Notes under the pieces: model-generated
What the model was told of the DNA's origin: nothing
What the model saw: only the letters and a program-made list of their open reading frames with translations
Databases searched by the model: none
Translations under genes and position numbers: made by a program
Shown here: piece after piece, positions 1 to 10,265 of the stretch
How positions within the stretch are numbered: the first letter of the stretch is position 1
Layout: each line of letters begins with the position of its first letter
Assembly: GCA_013399115.1 (NCBI GenBank)
Contig: VXAA01006433.1
Span: 1,886,376 to 1,950,375, forward strand
From: Anseranas semipalmata
Lineage: Eukaryota; Chordata; Aves; Anseriformes; Anseranatidae
Direction of reading: 5' to 3'
Length of the DNA stretch: 64,000 nt

Positions 1-2075
1 GGAAGGATAGATTTTTTTATCAGTAGATAATTTTTCAGTAAACCTTTCTTGATCAGAAGTTTTTCAGATGTTAATTGTATTTACTATCCATTAAAAATAA
101 ATATAAATCAGGGCCCACTAATATGATTTGGAAAAATCAGTTTTGAATAAAATCTTAGATCATTATTTTAAGAGGATTTATACAAGTGTTTGAATAAACT
201 GTGTTCCCTAAAGTTACTGCTACTTCAGAACTTTCATCTTTGTCTTCCATACAAACTTTATAGTTCTAATCTTTCATCTCTTCTGTATCAGGATCTTGTC
301 TACTCTTGTCACTCTGTGAAATACTTTTTCTACTGTGATTTTTTGAGGTGAGGGGACTTAAACCAGCACAACAGTCAAAGTGAGATTATTCACTTTCACA
401 TTGTAATTTAGTTTTCTAACTTTTTCTTTAACTTGACCTGATACCTTGTTTTTTCTTTTCACTGCTTTACAGCTTGGGTGGAGATTTTAGATAGCTATCC
501 TCAGGTGACATGCAGTTGTCTTTCCCTGAGGAGTTATAAGTAGTTTAGAACTCAGAAAATGTTCCTTTTAGTGTGTGTAATCTGAAACTTGTTCACTCTC
601 AGCTGAGTATGGCAATTTCTTGAACTACCTAGGTGATTTCTAAATTGGTTGTGTAATTACATCCTTAAAACATTAGTGGTGAAGCTGCCTGTTCTCATAA
701 TCAACCCTATCACAATAATGTAAGTCATCCCAGTAGTTAATTTCAAGAAACAATTATAAAGTTGTTTTTGGCAATTTGATGTGTTCTTTTTTTTCTAAGA
801 ACTCTTGAACTGGCACTGCCCTGGCTTTGGTGACTTACCACTTGTATTCATTTCAAATCTTATTGCCAGCATCTCATCTTCTGAAACTCATTGTGTTTTG
901 TCAAGTTCTAGCACACCCAAGTGCAAAGGTGAAATGGTGTCATTTTATGAATGCTGGCTTTTACTGAGGACATAGATAAATGTAGAGAGTGTTTTAAGAT
1001 GCGGTTATATATTTGTCTGTGATGGGGCATAAAGATAGTGAGCTAGGAGGTCTCTTTAGCTTGTTGTAACAGTTAAAATCTGCTACAAACTTTTCTATTC
1101 CTTCTGAATGTGAAATAATTAAAAATGGTTGTTCTGCATATTACCTGCTGTATTACCTGTTAGGCACAGACTTGTTATAATTGTTATTTATGTACTGTAA
1201 ATAGAAGTATCCTAAGGAGTAGTATAATGATAAAGTGGATGTAAAAATGCATAGGTCTAGAAACATAGAAGTTAGCCCAAGAATTTGACTTTTCTTCAAT
1301 GGTATTTCTTTGTTGCATGGTACAGTTGCTAATACAAATGTATATGATAACTTGACTAATATATATATATGCCACTTACGCATCTAAAATTTGTTTCATA
1401 TTTGAAAAGTGAGTGCTATATTAAATGGGATGGGGCAGATTTCAGTAGAAGTGTGTACAGCTGGATGAAATCTATTCAATGTATGACATCCTTCAAAATA
1501 GAAGCACAGTTTATTTATGCAGAACATAAAATATGGAAACATAATTATTTTGCATCAATTTTCTGGTAGGCTGTGTCAAAGGCATAAAAAGATTTTTTTT
1601 TTTTTTTTTTTTAAATCAGAGATGAGGGGGGGGGGGAAACCTCAGAACAATCCAGTTTCAAGCAGGCCAGTATATTTTTGCTTTGAGCAGTTTCATGAAA
1701 CTTTCCATTGTATAATTTCTTGCCCCATGCTTTGAGATATAAACCTATCTGGTGATGATTTTGATAAAGTGCCTGTGTGTCTTCCTTGCTATCCCTCCCA
1801 TACCAAACTGAAGGAAAACAAACTTCTAAATGATTTACTTTTGTTGTTTTAATAAAAGTTCTTCCAGTAAAGCATTTGATTAGTTTGTCTGATGTTTTAT
1901 CTAATCTTAATTGCAGCTTATTGAATTCTGAATTACCTGTTTGGAAGCAGTGTGATCTTAAGCTTGAGAGGCACTAAGCATTTTTCATGGCTGGACCTGT
2001 CTTAAACTGTCTGTACAAATAATGCTAGAAAGAATAAGTTTGAAGAATGATTAGTGTAGTTTTTTCTTTTATCAG
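1..2075 (+). other. SPOPL: SPOPL intron (partial, cut by window edge)
   Basis: This stretch lies directly upstream of the first SPOPL exon seen here and ends in a good acceptor, a T-rich tract followed by ATCAG at 2071-2075. It is AT-rich, has no coding similarity I recognise, and carries a T run near 1592-1612 followed by a G run near 1627-1635, plus a short AT dinucleotide run at about 1360-1371. The upstream SPOPL exons (MATH domain and most of the BTB domain) are outside the window. Confidence 0.8.
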
Positions 2076-2218
2076 TATGCACTGGAACGGCTGAAGGTCA
2101 TGTGTGAGGAAGCACTCTGTAGTAACCTCTCGGTAGAAAATGTTGCTGACATTCTTATCCTCGCAGATTTGCACAGCGCTGAACAGTTAAAAGCACAAGC
2201 AATAGACTTTATTAACAG
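2076..2218 (+). CDS. SPOPL: SPOPL coding exon, end of BTB / start of BACK region
   Basis: This 143-nt internal exon reads in frame from its first base as [20 protein letters not shown] and continues through [12 protein letters not shown] to DFIN, ending two bases into the next codon. This is the strongly conserved end of the BTB domain and start of the BACK (CUL3-binding, 3-box) region in SPOP and SPOPL. SPOPL is a nuclear speckle-type POZ protein that recruits substrates to the CUL3-RING E3 ubiquitin ligase and can pair with SPOP. The acceptor is ...TTTTATCAG at 2075. The donor is unusual: the exon ends in ACAG and the intron begins GCAAGT (2219-2224), a GC donor with otherwise perfect consensus. 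VENVADIL and the downstream exons favour SPOPL over SPOP. The identification is secure from sequence; function is family knowledge. Confidence 0.95.
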
Positions 2219-2302
2219 GCAAGTAATATTTATGAGACTCTAAATATATTTCTACTTATATTTTGCATACCTTTTCAATATTGGCACAGTTCTCTCTTAC
2301 AG
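2219..2302 (+). other. SPOPL: 84-nt GC-AG intron of SPOPL
   Basis: The short intron starts with GCAAGT instead of GTAAGT and ends with a pyrimidine tract, CTCTCTTACAG at 2292-2302. No GT position keeps the reading frame joined to the next exon, so the GC donor is required. GC-AG introns are a known minor class of U2 introns, often found at alternatively spliced exons. Confidence 0.88.
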
Positions 2303-2356
2303 GTGCAGTGTTCTTAGACAACTTGGGTGTAAAGATGGGAAAAACTGGAACAGCAA
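2303..2356 (+). CDS. SPOPL: SPOPL 54-nt in-frame exon (SPOPL-specific insert)
   Basis: The exon is exactly 54 nt, enters and leaves in the same phase, and encodes CSVLRQLGCKDGKNWNS. As I recall the family, this stretch is present in SPOPL and absent from SPOP, where the FINxxATD region is contiguous. The insert lies in the BACK region, which in SPOP contributes to higher-order self-assembly. The acceptor is TTACAG at 2302 and the donor is a strong GTAAGT at 2357. Because its length is a multiple of three and phases match, skipping it would leave an intact frame reading [12 protein letters not shown], close to SPOP. That makes it a natural cassette exon, but whether it is skipped is inference. 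Confidence 0.92.
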
Positions 2357-4458
2357 GTAAGTTTCTCTTCCCGATGTTCTGTACAAACACTGCTAAACAG
2401 ACTGCAGATCTTAAGAACTGTTACTTGATTTCCACACTACAGAGGCCAGTCATTCACTCTGTAAGTAAAGTAGGATTCAGCAGGTATTACCACAGTTATG
2501 ATTGTGACTTCCCCTTTAGATGATATGGGGAGTTAACTGCCCTCCAGTGTGAGGTCATAACAATGGCTAGTTTTGATTCCTCTCCTAGGGCCGTATCAGT
2601 GCTGTGAAGAAAGCAGCAGCAGCCTTTAATAAAGGAAATCTTTCTCTGGACTAACCAGGCTTGTACCTGGAGGAGTGGCAACCTGGGCATGATTTCAAGA
2701 CTTAAATCAATCTGAGCCTGCAGCCTTGTCAAAGACAGAAGGGCAGTCACTCTTTGCCTTTGGCAACATGTTTGTGCACCTTCCCACATACCAGCACTAA
2801 TACTCTGGAGGCCACACAACTGGTCAGTCAGGTCCCTCTGATCTGGCTGAGTCCATAAGGGCTCATACCTACCCTAGAAATAGGTTAAGAATATGTGGCT
2901 CGGACTGTAGGACTGATTGCAGTATATACTTAGAGCAGCTCAAGTGAATCATAGAATAGAAGATGGCCAGCTTCAAAATAGCTAGTGGTAGGCTGAAACA
3001 TTGTAAAAGGACAACAGGGCATTTATTTATTGCCATCAGAATCTCCAGAACAGTTAAAAGCTTGTACTATACCAGTTACTTTAAAACTAGGGTGTTTTTC
3101 CTGAAGAACTTGAGGTCTTCACAGGTGTCATGAATGAGCATGATATGGAAAAGGAAGTGGATGGTAGAAGGGAAATCATTAAATACTAGTAGAAAAACTA
3201 ATAAACATAAGTCAACTATATAACCAGTGTAGACTAATTGTTGTGTTCCTTTTCATGTGACTTGGAGCTTACTAGTTTACTTCTGTCGAGTAATTGCTAG
3301 TAAAGATGCTGGTCATCTTTATTTCCCTGATTTATTGTGGATGCTTTAGCTGAAGGAATTTGAGAGGGCCTGGCTTAACTGACTGTGAGCGCTAGGCAGT
3401 CCAAACTTTGGTATTGTTGCTCAAGGCACTTACCTTTACTGACTTGCAGCAGAAGATTAAAGGCTTTCATGAGAAATCTGCAAAAGCTTTTTTGAGAGAT
3501 TGTATAGTGTAGAGGTCAGATGCTAACTTTACGCCTGACAGTGTTCCTGAAACAATATGAGGGTGCTTATGAAAATGCAGGGCAATGGAAATCTGGCATC
3601 AGTGCATAAGCTGTTGGTTCCAAATTACAAATTTATCTGGGGTCAATGTGTCATGTCTCAACCAGTGTAGTATTCTTCATATATAGAATAAAATCTGATT
3701 GTTTTGTTTTATATTATTTCAAAATATTACATTTACTTTTTTTGTAAATAATATAAATATATACACTGTTCTTATTTCCTGGATGTCAGTGTGATACTTG
3801 CTGAAATCTGTTGTTGCTTTTGCATCAGTTAAAAAATGATAATGGCTACTGAAGGACATTCTGAATGTAGCCTGTGATCTTGTACTGAAGCAAGAGTGAA
3901 TATCCAAGTATCATCCACTGGTACTCAGACTGCGATGTCCCAGTGAAGGGTTCTGCAGTCAGCCAGCTAATCTGTCTACGTGACATGAACTACATCACTT
4001 TTTGCTGTAGTTTCAGCTGATTCATCTTGTCATCCTTCTCTCTCCCCCAAATTGAGCATTTCTTCTATATAATTAGATTATCAGGTATTCCCCTGGTTTT
4101 TTCTTCTATATGCTAAACCTCTTTTTTCTAGCTATCTGTCCTCTTACTATTTTTATTGTTATTTCATGTGCAATTTCAAGGTGGCTGTCTTACACTGTGC
4201 TCTGTATTGGATGCAATTCTCTAGCTGAGGTCTGGCTGGTATTAACTAGAGCAGGATAAGTAGCCTATGTCCTACACATGATGATATTAGTATATCCAAA
4301 TTTGGTGCTACTTTCCAATGGCGTTGTTACTGGCATTGATGAAGTTTGTTGTCTTGTCATGTTCAGCTGCTCTTCTGCCTTGCCTGCTCTTCTCCACTGT
4401 GTGTTTGTGCATTTGATTTGTAAAATTGTGTGACTATTCTTAATACTTTTGTTTTCAG
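2357..4458 (+). other. SPOPL: SPOPL last intron
   Basis: The intron is bounded by GTAAGT at 2357 and TTTTGTTTTCAG at 4447-4458, and is 2102 nt long. It holds no coding similarity I recognise. Open frames inside it, for example on the - strand at 2496-2819, have no family resemblance and are treated as chance. Confidence 0.88.
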
Positions 4459-4603
4459 CCAAGCAACAGACATAATGGAAACAGCAGGCTGGAAGTCCAT
4501 GATCCACTCCCACCCTCACTTAGTAGCAGAGGCCTTTCGCGCACTAGCATCTGCACAATGTCCACAGTTTGGCATTCCACGCAAACGGCTAAAACAGTCA
4601 TGA
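4459..4603 (+). CDS. SPOPL: SPOPL last coding exon with stop codon
   Basis: The exon completes the Asn codon shared with the previous exon and reads [14 protein letters not shown], then [20 protein letters not shown], and ends [10 protein letters not shown] before TGA at 4601-4603. The C-terminal RKRLKQS is the basic nuclear-localisation tail common to SPOP and [15 protein letters not shown] separates it from SPOP, which has a PP before RKR. The three exons here give the last 112 or so residues of a protein of about 390 residues; the N-terminal MATH domain and most of the BTB domain are off the left edge. No frameshift or premature stop is seen. Confidence 0.96.
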
Positions 4604-5292
4604 AATCTTCCATGAACTTAGAGAAATTGAATTGACTCTACTCCTCCATGTCCAGAGGTGTTTTTCACAAACCATAACAAGAGTTTTTGTTATCCTTGTC
4701 CACAGAACAGAAGCTGAAAAAGCCTATTGTTTGCTTTTCAGATGGATAATTTATGGTTTAATCCTCAGCTTTAAATTAGACTGATTACTCTAATTCACTG
4801 AAAGGCCTTAAATTATCTTCAATGACTCTAGTCCATATAGTTTAATGTATCTTGATTTTTTTTATTATTATTATTTTTTAATGTGCCTTGTCTTTTTGAC
4901 TAGGCTCTGCAGGATTGCACTAGCTCCATAATGCAGTAAAGTTGATAACTGAAGATTAATTTTTGAAAGGGATCTTCCATTATTTTCAGAAGAAGAAAGA
5001 TTATTATAGTTTGGTCCTGTGCTAACTGGAAGGTTTTAACTAGCCTCTCCTTGAAAGCGCTTGAACCAGAGGCACATAATGTACCCTAGACAAGTGCTAA
5101 GTACAGGGAGAGCCTGTTTACCTTCAGCGAATGCCTACAGGCTATTTATGGCAATATACTGCTTTGAACATAATTTATTTTTCATTGTGGGGCAAATATG
5201 CAATGGTTTGGCCCAAAAATGTATTTTCATTACAGTTTGTAATGCTTATTGTGTGTGTGTCAAAGCTGTCCAAACGGTAAAAAGAAACACAG

Positions 5293-5298
5293 AATAAA
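5293..5298 (+). terminator. Candidate proximal poly(A) signal of SPOPL
   Basis: A canonical AATAAA about 690 nt after the stop codon, followed by CTTGCTTGTGTTTCTTT, which can serve as the U/GU-rich downstream element. Usage is inferred. Confidence 0.45.
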
Positions 5299-7595
5299 CC
5301 TCTTGCTTGTGTTTCTTTACGGTCCATCACTAGTTTACATTTAATGCAGAACTGAACGAGAGGTGAAGAGTTCAATGTGAAAACAGAATAGTATTGTATA
5401 TGGAAAAAATATATCCCACATGTACGGTTACATAGCAAAGTAAAGGATGCATAGAATGACCAAATGTAAATTGAAGAAATGGGCCAAATGGATTTTGAAT
5501 ATGCACTTTTAACGTGTAACTTTTGTATGTTGTGTGGTACATATATATTTTGCTTTTGATGAATTAATGAGGTACAGGTAATTGTGGCTTAACTTTTTAG
5601 ATACATTTTTCAGATGCCCACAGCCACATGGGATTTAGTTTTGTTAGAAAAGAAAGGCATGTCTTTTTAAGACTCAGTTGAAGGTGACTATTGCAAGCTT
5701 TCATATTTAACAGAATATTTTCACTTATTTGAAAAAGGCATGTGAAAGGTGAAATTCTGGAGGAGGGATTTTTCCCATCTCGACGTGTGTGCACAGTTTC
5801 TGTTAACACCTAGGGAGGCTGCATACACATCAAGAGGAATATTTCCCTGAAATGTCAGATGGTATTTGCAAGCAGAAACTTGCTCAGTCTTGCATTTCAG
5901 TTATTGTGCTAGCATTGTGGATGATATTGAAATTCTGCATAATGTGAAAAGGATGAAACATTTGTAAACTGCTTGTCATGGGCCAGTTCTTTATTATATG
6001 AACCTTAGCTTTAATACCAACATCCTCAGTGTTTGATAGCTTTGTTTACAATTGGGAGGAAAAGTCTGCAGTAGTGCACACTCTAAACGTTTCCTGAGTT
6101 ATTACATTAAGTTTACTGTAATAGTGATAATACGTTGTATTTCTTCTTTGGGAAGACTTGGGTTTAGCGGTGGGGAATGGGAGGAGATCTCACCTAATTT
6201 ATAATCACATTTTAGTTTGCCTATAAAAAAAAAAAAGTTATGCAGGGAGGAGAGAAGAGGAATTTCAGATTGTTTACTATCTTAAAATCTATCTCCATCC
6301 TCACTTCATTAAGATTCATCTGAATTGCTCTAAATGAAATTTTTAGAGGAAAGAGTATATAGTTTTATACTTTGGCATCTGGTGAACCATTAGCAAAGAC
6401 AAATTGGAAAAACTGCCCGGGCCAATTTCTAAATAAAATGACCTCTAAACATGCATTTTCTTACCTTCTAACTAAATCTTTATGATGGATAAAGTGTAAA
6501 ATCAGAAACTTTAATAGTACATAAGGCATCAAATTATATATTTACAGAGATTTATCCTTTTATCAATTTTTAAATATTTATCTAAGGTCTCATAAGCATT
6601 CTTCACAATAAGACGTAAAGGTAATTGTTCCCTCCAAAATAGTGATGTTTTTGCTGCACTGTGTTAGATGTGTTAGAATGAAATATCCTCATACCCATCA
6701 CTGGTAAAACTTGCAGCTCTAACATACCAAGTGACTTGAATATTTAATACTGTAATGATTGTCCAGTTCAGCTTGTTCTAAAGTAAAAACATACAGTAAT
6801 CTAATGGAACGCTTAAGGATTTTATGAAGACTTTTTTCAGAAGCTTAATAGCACACTTTGTACCAAAAAGTCAGACACTGTGCTGTGATATTAACTACAT
6901 TGTGAAGTGTCCACTTTTCAAGTTAGGCAGTGTATACCATACATTACACTAATGGGGAAAAAAAACGCAAAAAAACCATAATTGATCTGTTTAGATTGGA
7001 TTTTATTTATTATGTATATTTTGTTTTTGTCAACTCTTAAGAAAAAGGTAAAACAGTTGCTGTATTCTTAAGTGAGTGCACTAATTATTCACCCCTTTTA
7101 TTCTTTGACTACATGCAGTGTTCTCACTGGAACGGGATAACTGATAATTGCAACGTTCTTCAGATTCGGTTGCTTGTTTTTATTCCCCACGTCTCAAGAG
7201 CTTGCCCTTCAAAACCTCGGTTGTCAGTTCTAAGTACAGCAGATATAAAACTATCTAATGCAATGGACAGTTTTTTTTTTCAGGCTGAAATCTTAGGGTT
7301 TTTTCTTAGTTTTCTATACAGAGTAGGAATATATTGTATGAAGGTGCCATGTTTTGGCTTGCCAACACTACTCCCTTGGATATATGTGAACCACCGCTTC
7401 CATACTTTTCTGGGGAGAACCCTGCATGTGTCCTGTGTGTGCGTGCGTGTGCGTGTGTATGACTGTGCGGTGTTTTTTGTCAAGAATGACTTTCTAAAAA
7501 TAAGGACTCAGTTTGCTGTTAAAATGCTATTATGTATTATATATTTTTTCCATTTGGACCTCTCCTAAGGAGATGCTTTGGGTGGAAGAGGCTTC

Positions 7596-7601
7596 AATAA
7601 A
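7596..7601 (+). terminator. Candidate middle poly(A) signal of SPOPL
   Basis: A canonical AATAAA followed by a TTATTTTCT stretch. Its downstream element is weaker than that of the distal site. Confidence 0.3.
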
Positions 7602-8653
7602 CAATCCTTATTTTCTAGTCCATTTACTGCATGCAGAAGTATAAACACTTGTGCCTTTTTTAGGAAACTGTTGCAATGAAGGGAAGATTTAACAGGATAC
7701 AAGATCTTTTTAAAGGTGAAGGAGAATGATATTTGATACATGGTTGAGACAAAAGTTACAGATTATACCTTTGAACTCTGCATGTTGACTCTTGCTTCTG
7801 CAATTAAGTTTCACTGAGAAACTACACTGTAGTTTCACTGTAGAAACTGCAAAAAATGTGGAATAACATACAAGTTGAATAATGGTGTATTTTGTGAAAA
7901 TGTGAAAATATTTGCTGTCACAAGCTTGAGTGTATGTCAAAATATGATAATCATGGACACAGAGTTAGTTTTACAAGTTACTCTAGTTTTGATGTGTTTC
8001 TAAACATTGAGTGTTTAGTATAAAATTCACCTTTGCACAGGTCAGTAGAAGATCTACATGGAGATTATGTTCCTTTTAAATCCTCATGGAAAGGTTTCTC
8101 CCTTGGGAGATTAAAATAACGTGCAGTACTTGAAACTGTGTTTCATAAGACAGTGAATTGCAAATGTGAGGTATTGCTGCCTGAAATGTTGAATTACATT
8201 GAATTTTACAGTTGGATAAAATTCTTTATCTTAATTGATTTTTTTTTTTGTATTTGACAAATGGAATGTTCTTTATCTGGTGGTGTAAGCATTTTTAGTA
8301 CAGAGCTTAGCTCGTTAGCTAGCAAGACACTGACTTAGTCTCATAACTTGGCTTCTGCTTACAGTAAATGGACTACGTTTGTAAAGGGAATTCACTATTT
8401 CAAGTGTTTTGCAAGGAACTTTGTTGTATTTGTAACCTGGTTTTTGAAGGCTTAAGATGAATGAGTCCTATTTTAGAAATTAAGCCAGTGAAATGACTTA
8501 GACCTGTTTTGGGGTGGAAATGATTAAGAGAATTCAGATATGTAAACAGTTGTATCAAACCATCCAGCCTTTTTTATCAGCTGATGTTAATGGTGAAATA
8601 CTTTTTGTACCTTGTTGCTGAAAATATTTTTGCGTTTCAGCACATCAAGTTAC

Positions 8654-8659
8654 AATAAA
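8654..8659 (+). terminator. Candidate distal poly(A) signal of SPOPL
   Basis: AATAAA with a strong GT-rich and then T-rich element at about 8677-8706. This is the best poly(A) signal in the SPOPL tail and marks the likely end of the longest transcript. Confidence 0.55.
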
Positions 8660-8680
8660 GTTGTTACTTATACAGAACGT

Positions 8681-9470
8681 GTCTGTGTGGCTTGTGTTTT
8701 TTTCCCCCTGTATATGTTGACAATGGCTACCTTTGCTTCTGTCCTTTGAGAATGCTGTTTTACCAGCACTGTGGATCAGTTTGGTGTAAAATATACTGGT
8801 GTCCTTTTGGAAATCTTTTTGGGGTAGGACCATGTTTCAGTATTGCTCTGATCTCCGCTAACTATTTTTCCATTTTGACACTTTAAAATAACTGAGAGCT
8901 CTGAATAGCTTATAACTTGCCTGCCTGAGAAATGACTGCCTTTACACAGACTGTCAGAACTGATGCTCAGTGGGAAGGAGAGTTGCTCCTGTGGTAATGA
9001 AGGCTGTGGAGATGAAGATGAGTTTCATGGTTTCTAAGAGGTTGGCCTCCATAGTAAACTTGACTGGTTAGCACAGTGAATGGTAATCAAATTTATTTGT
9101 ACAGGTTCCAGTTTTTTTTAAATGAACTCCAATGTTTAGGTAAAGGATATTGAACTTTTTTTTTAAGAAAGCTTAAAAGGCTTTCTTAAGGCTGTATTTT
9201 TATCCTTAGTCTTTAAAGTTTACTTCATTATTCAGCCAATCATTTAAAGAAAGCACCTATTTTCCTTCTAAACTGAATTCTAATGGTCTTTTGTGTGTGG
9301 CAACTGGGCATAAGAGTACTTCACAGTGCCAATATATATGATAGATATGAATCTTCGTTTAACAAAAATACTATTTGTAAGTTTTTCTTTAGGAGCTTTC
9401 TTAGAATTCTTGTTTGAAGTCCCATGTGTGACATCTTCCTTTAAAAGGGAGAGCTCAAATAATGAGTTTT
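8681..9470. other. Intergenic, no gene seen
   Basis: AT-rich sequence between the end of SPOPL and the chimeric retroposon. The only structure I see is a perfect 10-bp inverted repeat around 9163-9189. No coding similarity is recognised on either strand. Confidence 0.6.
9163..9189. repeat. Perfect 10-bp hairpin
   Basis: TTAAGAAAGC at 9163-9172 is the exact reverse complement of GCTTTCTTAA at 9180-9189, with a 7-nt AT-rich loop between. It may be chance in AT-rich DNA. Confidence 0.5.
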
Positions 9471-9952
9471 CACAGAATCATTTAGGTTGGAAGAGACCTC
9501 CAAGATCACCTAGTCCAACCTATGACCTAACGCTACCAAGTCCTCCACTAAACCATATCGCTAAGCTCTACATGTAAACGTCTTTTGAATACATCCAGGG
9601 ATGGTGACTCTACCACTTCCCTGGCAGCCTATTCCAATGTCTAACAGCCCTTTCAGTAAAGAAATTTTTCCTAATGTCTAACCTAAACTTCCCCTGTCGC
9701 AGCTTAAGCCCATTCCCCCTCGTCCTATCACTGAACACGTGGGAGAAGAGACCAATCCCCACCTCGCTACAGCCTCCTTTAAGGTACCTGTAGAGAGCGA
9801 TCAGGTCGCCCCTGAGCCTCCTCTTCTCCAGGCTAAACAACCCCAGCTCCCTCAGCCGCTCCTCATAGGACTCGTTCTCCAGACCCCTCACCAGCTTCGT
9901 TGCCCTTCTCTGGACACACTCCAGCACCTCCATGTCCTTCTTTGTAGTGAGG
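9471..9952 (-). mobile_element. CR1 retrotransposon, 5'-truncated 3' end (chimera partner)
   Basis: The - strand carries the end of CR1 ORF2: an open stretch beginning [20 protein letters not shown], continuing with the family hallmarks [31 protein letters not shown] and RHWNRLPG, then the CR1 3'UTR ending in the conserved tail (AACCTAAATGATTCTGTG). CR1 are non-LTR retrotransposons that insert by target-primed reverse transcription and are usually 5'-truncated. The frame is still open for about 107 codons, so decay is modest. The upstream limit is the CCTCACTACAAAGAAGGACA motif near 9952; beyond it CR1 is replaced by filler and MTA3 sequence. Confidence 0.92.
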
Positions 9953-9962
9953 GATATACTCC

Positions 9963-10154
9963 CTTAGCATGTTTATCTGCAAGCATTATGAGGCTGTTGG
10001 AAATATCTCTTCGCCTGTAAAAACACACCACTTTCGCTTCCACGTTTCCATTGGCAGTCTTGTTAAGTTCTTCAATTCGCCTAATGAGATACGGATTGCT
10101 GGAGGAATTTTCAAAATAAGCATAATCTCCCACTCGGTACGTGTTGGCCGCAAT
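9963..10154 (-). pseudogene. MTA3: Retrocopy of MTA3 exons (BAH-domain start, 64 codons, start lost)
   Basis: The - strand encodes [20 protein letters not shown], then [20 protein letters not shown], then [20 protein letters not shown] and HAK. This is the N-terminal BAH domain of the metastasis-associated (MTA) subunits of the NuRD histone deacetylase complex. [10 protein letters not shown] matches MTA3 rather than MTA1 (LIALADKHA) or MTA2. The initiator is ATT instead of ATG (10152-10154), the family's second Met is ACG (Thr), and the GDYVYF valine is Ala. The remaining codons are nearly all conserved, so the copy looks fairly young. The parental region is split by introns; here it is continuous, so this is a reverse-transcribed copy. 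Homology stops after Lys-64, where functional MTA3 continues EIEEE. With no start and no later domains (ELM2, SANT, GATA finger) it is not a functional MTA3. Confidence 0.9.
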
Positions 10155-10265
10155 GTCTGCGCTCTGCACCCTTCTCCTCCTCCTCCTCCCGCTGCTGCTG
10201 GGCCGGGCAAGGAGGGAGCAGCTCCCGTGGCCCTCCCGTGCTGCGCCACCCCTCCCTGCCTGGGC
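10155..10265 (-). other. 5'UTR part of the MTA3 retrocopy
   Basis: Directly upstream of the lost start codon the - strand is GC-rich, with a GGAGGAGGAGGAGGAGAAGG purine run and several CpGs, unlike its AT-rich flank. This fits a CpG-island 5'UTR copied from mRNA, possibly close to the cap site. Comparison with the parental MTA3 5'UTR would set the border. Confidence 0.65.

Larger units (their letters stand above)
4604..8680 (+). other. SPOPL: SPOPL 3'UTR (probable full extent)
   Basis: The stretch after the stop is AT-rich with no intron or coding signal. AATAAA hexamers occur at 5293-5298, 7596-7601 and 8654-8659. The last is followed within about 15-45 bases by a GT/T-rich element (TGTCTGTGTGGCTTGTG then a T run), the textbook downstream element, so it is my choice for the distal end. 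The first also has a T/G-rich stretch after it and could give a short 3'UTR. Open frames here, including one of 151 codons at 7113-7568, look like chance. The exact 3' end needs transcript data. Confidence 0.6.
9471..10265 (-). mobile_element. Chimeric retroposon: MTA3-like mRNA 5' end joined to CR1 3' end
   Basis: Reading the - strand from 10265 down to 9471, the insert runs as a GC-rich 5'UTR-like leader, then 64 codons of an MTA-family N-terminus with no introns, about 10 bases of filler, then a CR1 3' region ending at the CR1 tail (CACAGAATCA on the + strand at 9471). Both parts have the same sense orientation, and the 5' end of the mRNA part is distal. That is the product expected if reverse transcription began at the CR1 3' end and finished on MTA3 RNA. 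No clear target-site duplication is seen, as usual for CR1. The outer border near 10265 is judged by the change from GC-rich to AT-rich sequence and is approximate. Confidence 0.8.

Noticed and set aside
2940..2970. A GAATCATAGAATAGAAG motif resembling a CR1 tail
   Set aside because: The match is too short and lacks adjacent CR1 3'UTR sequence.
7113..7568. A 151-codon + strand frame
   Set aside because: It lies in the SPOPL 3'UTR, includes a GT-repeat-coded stretch and resembles no family.
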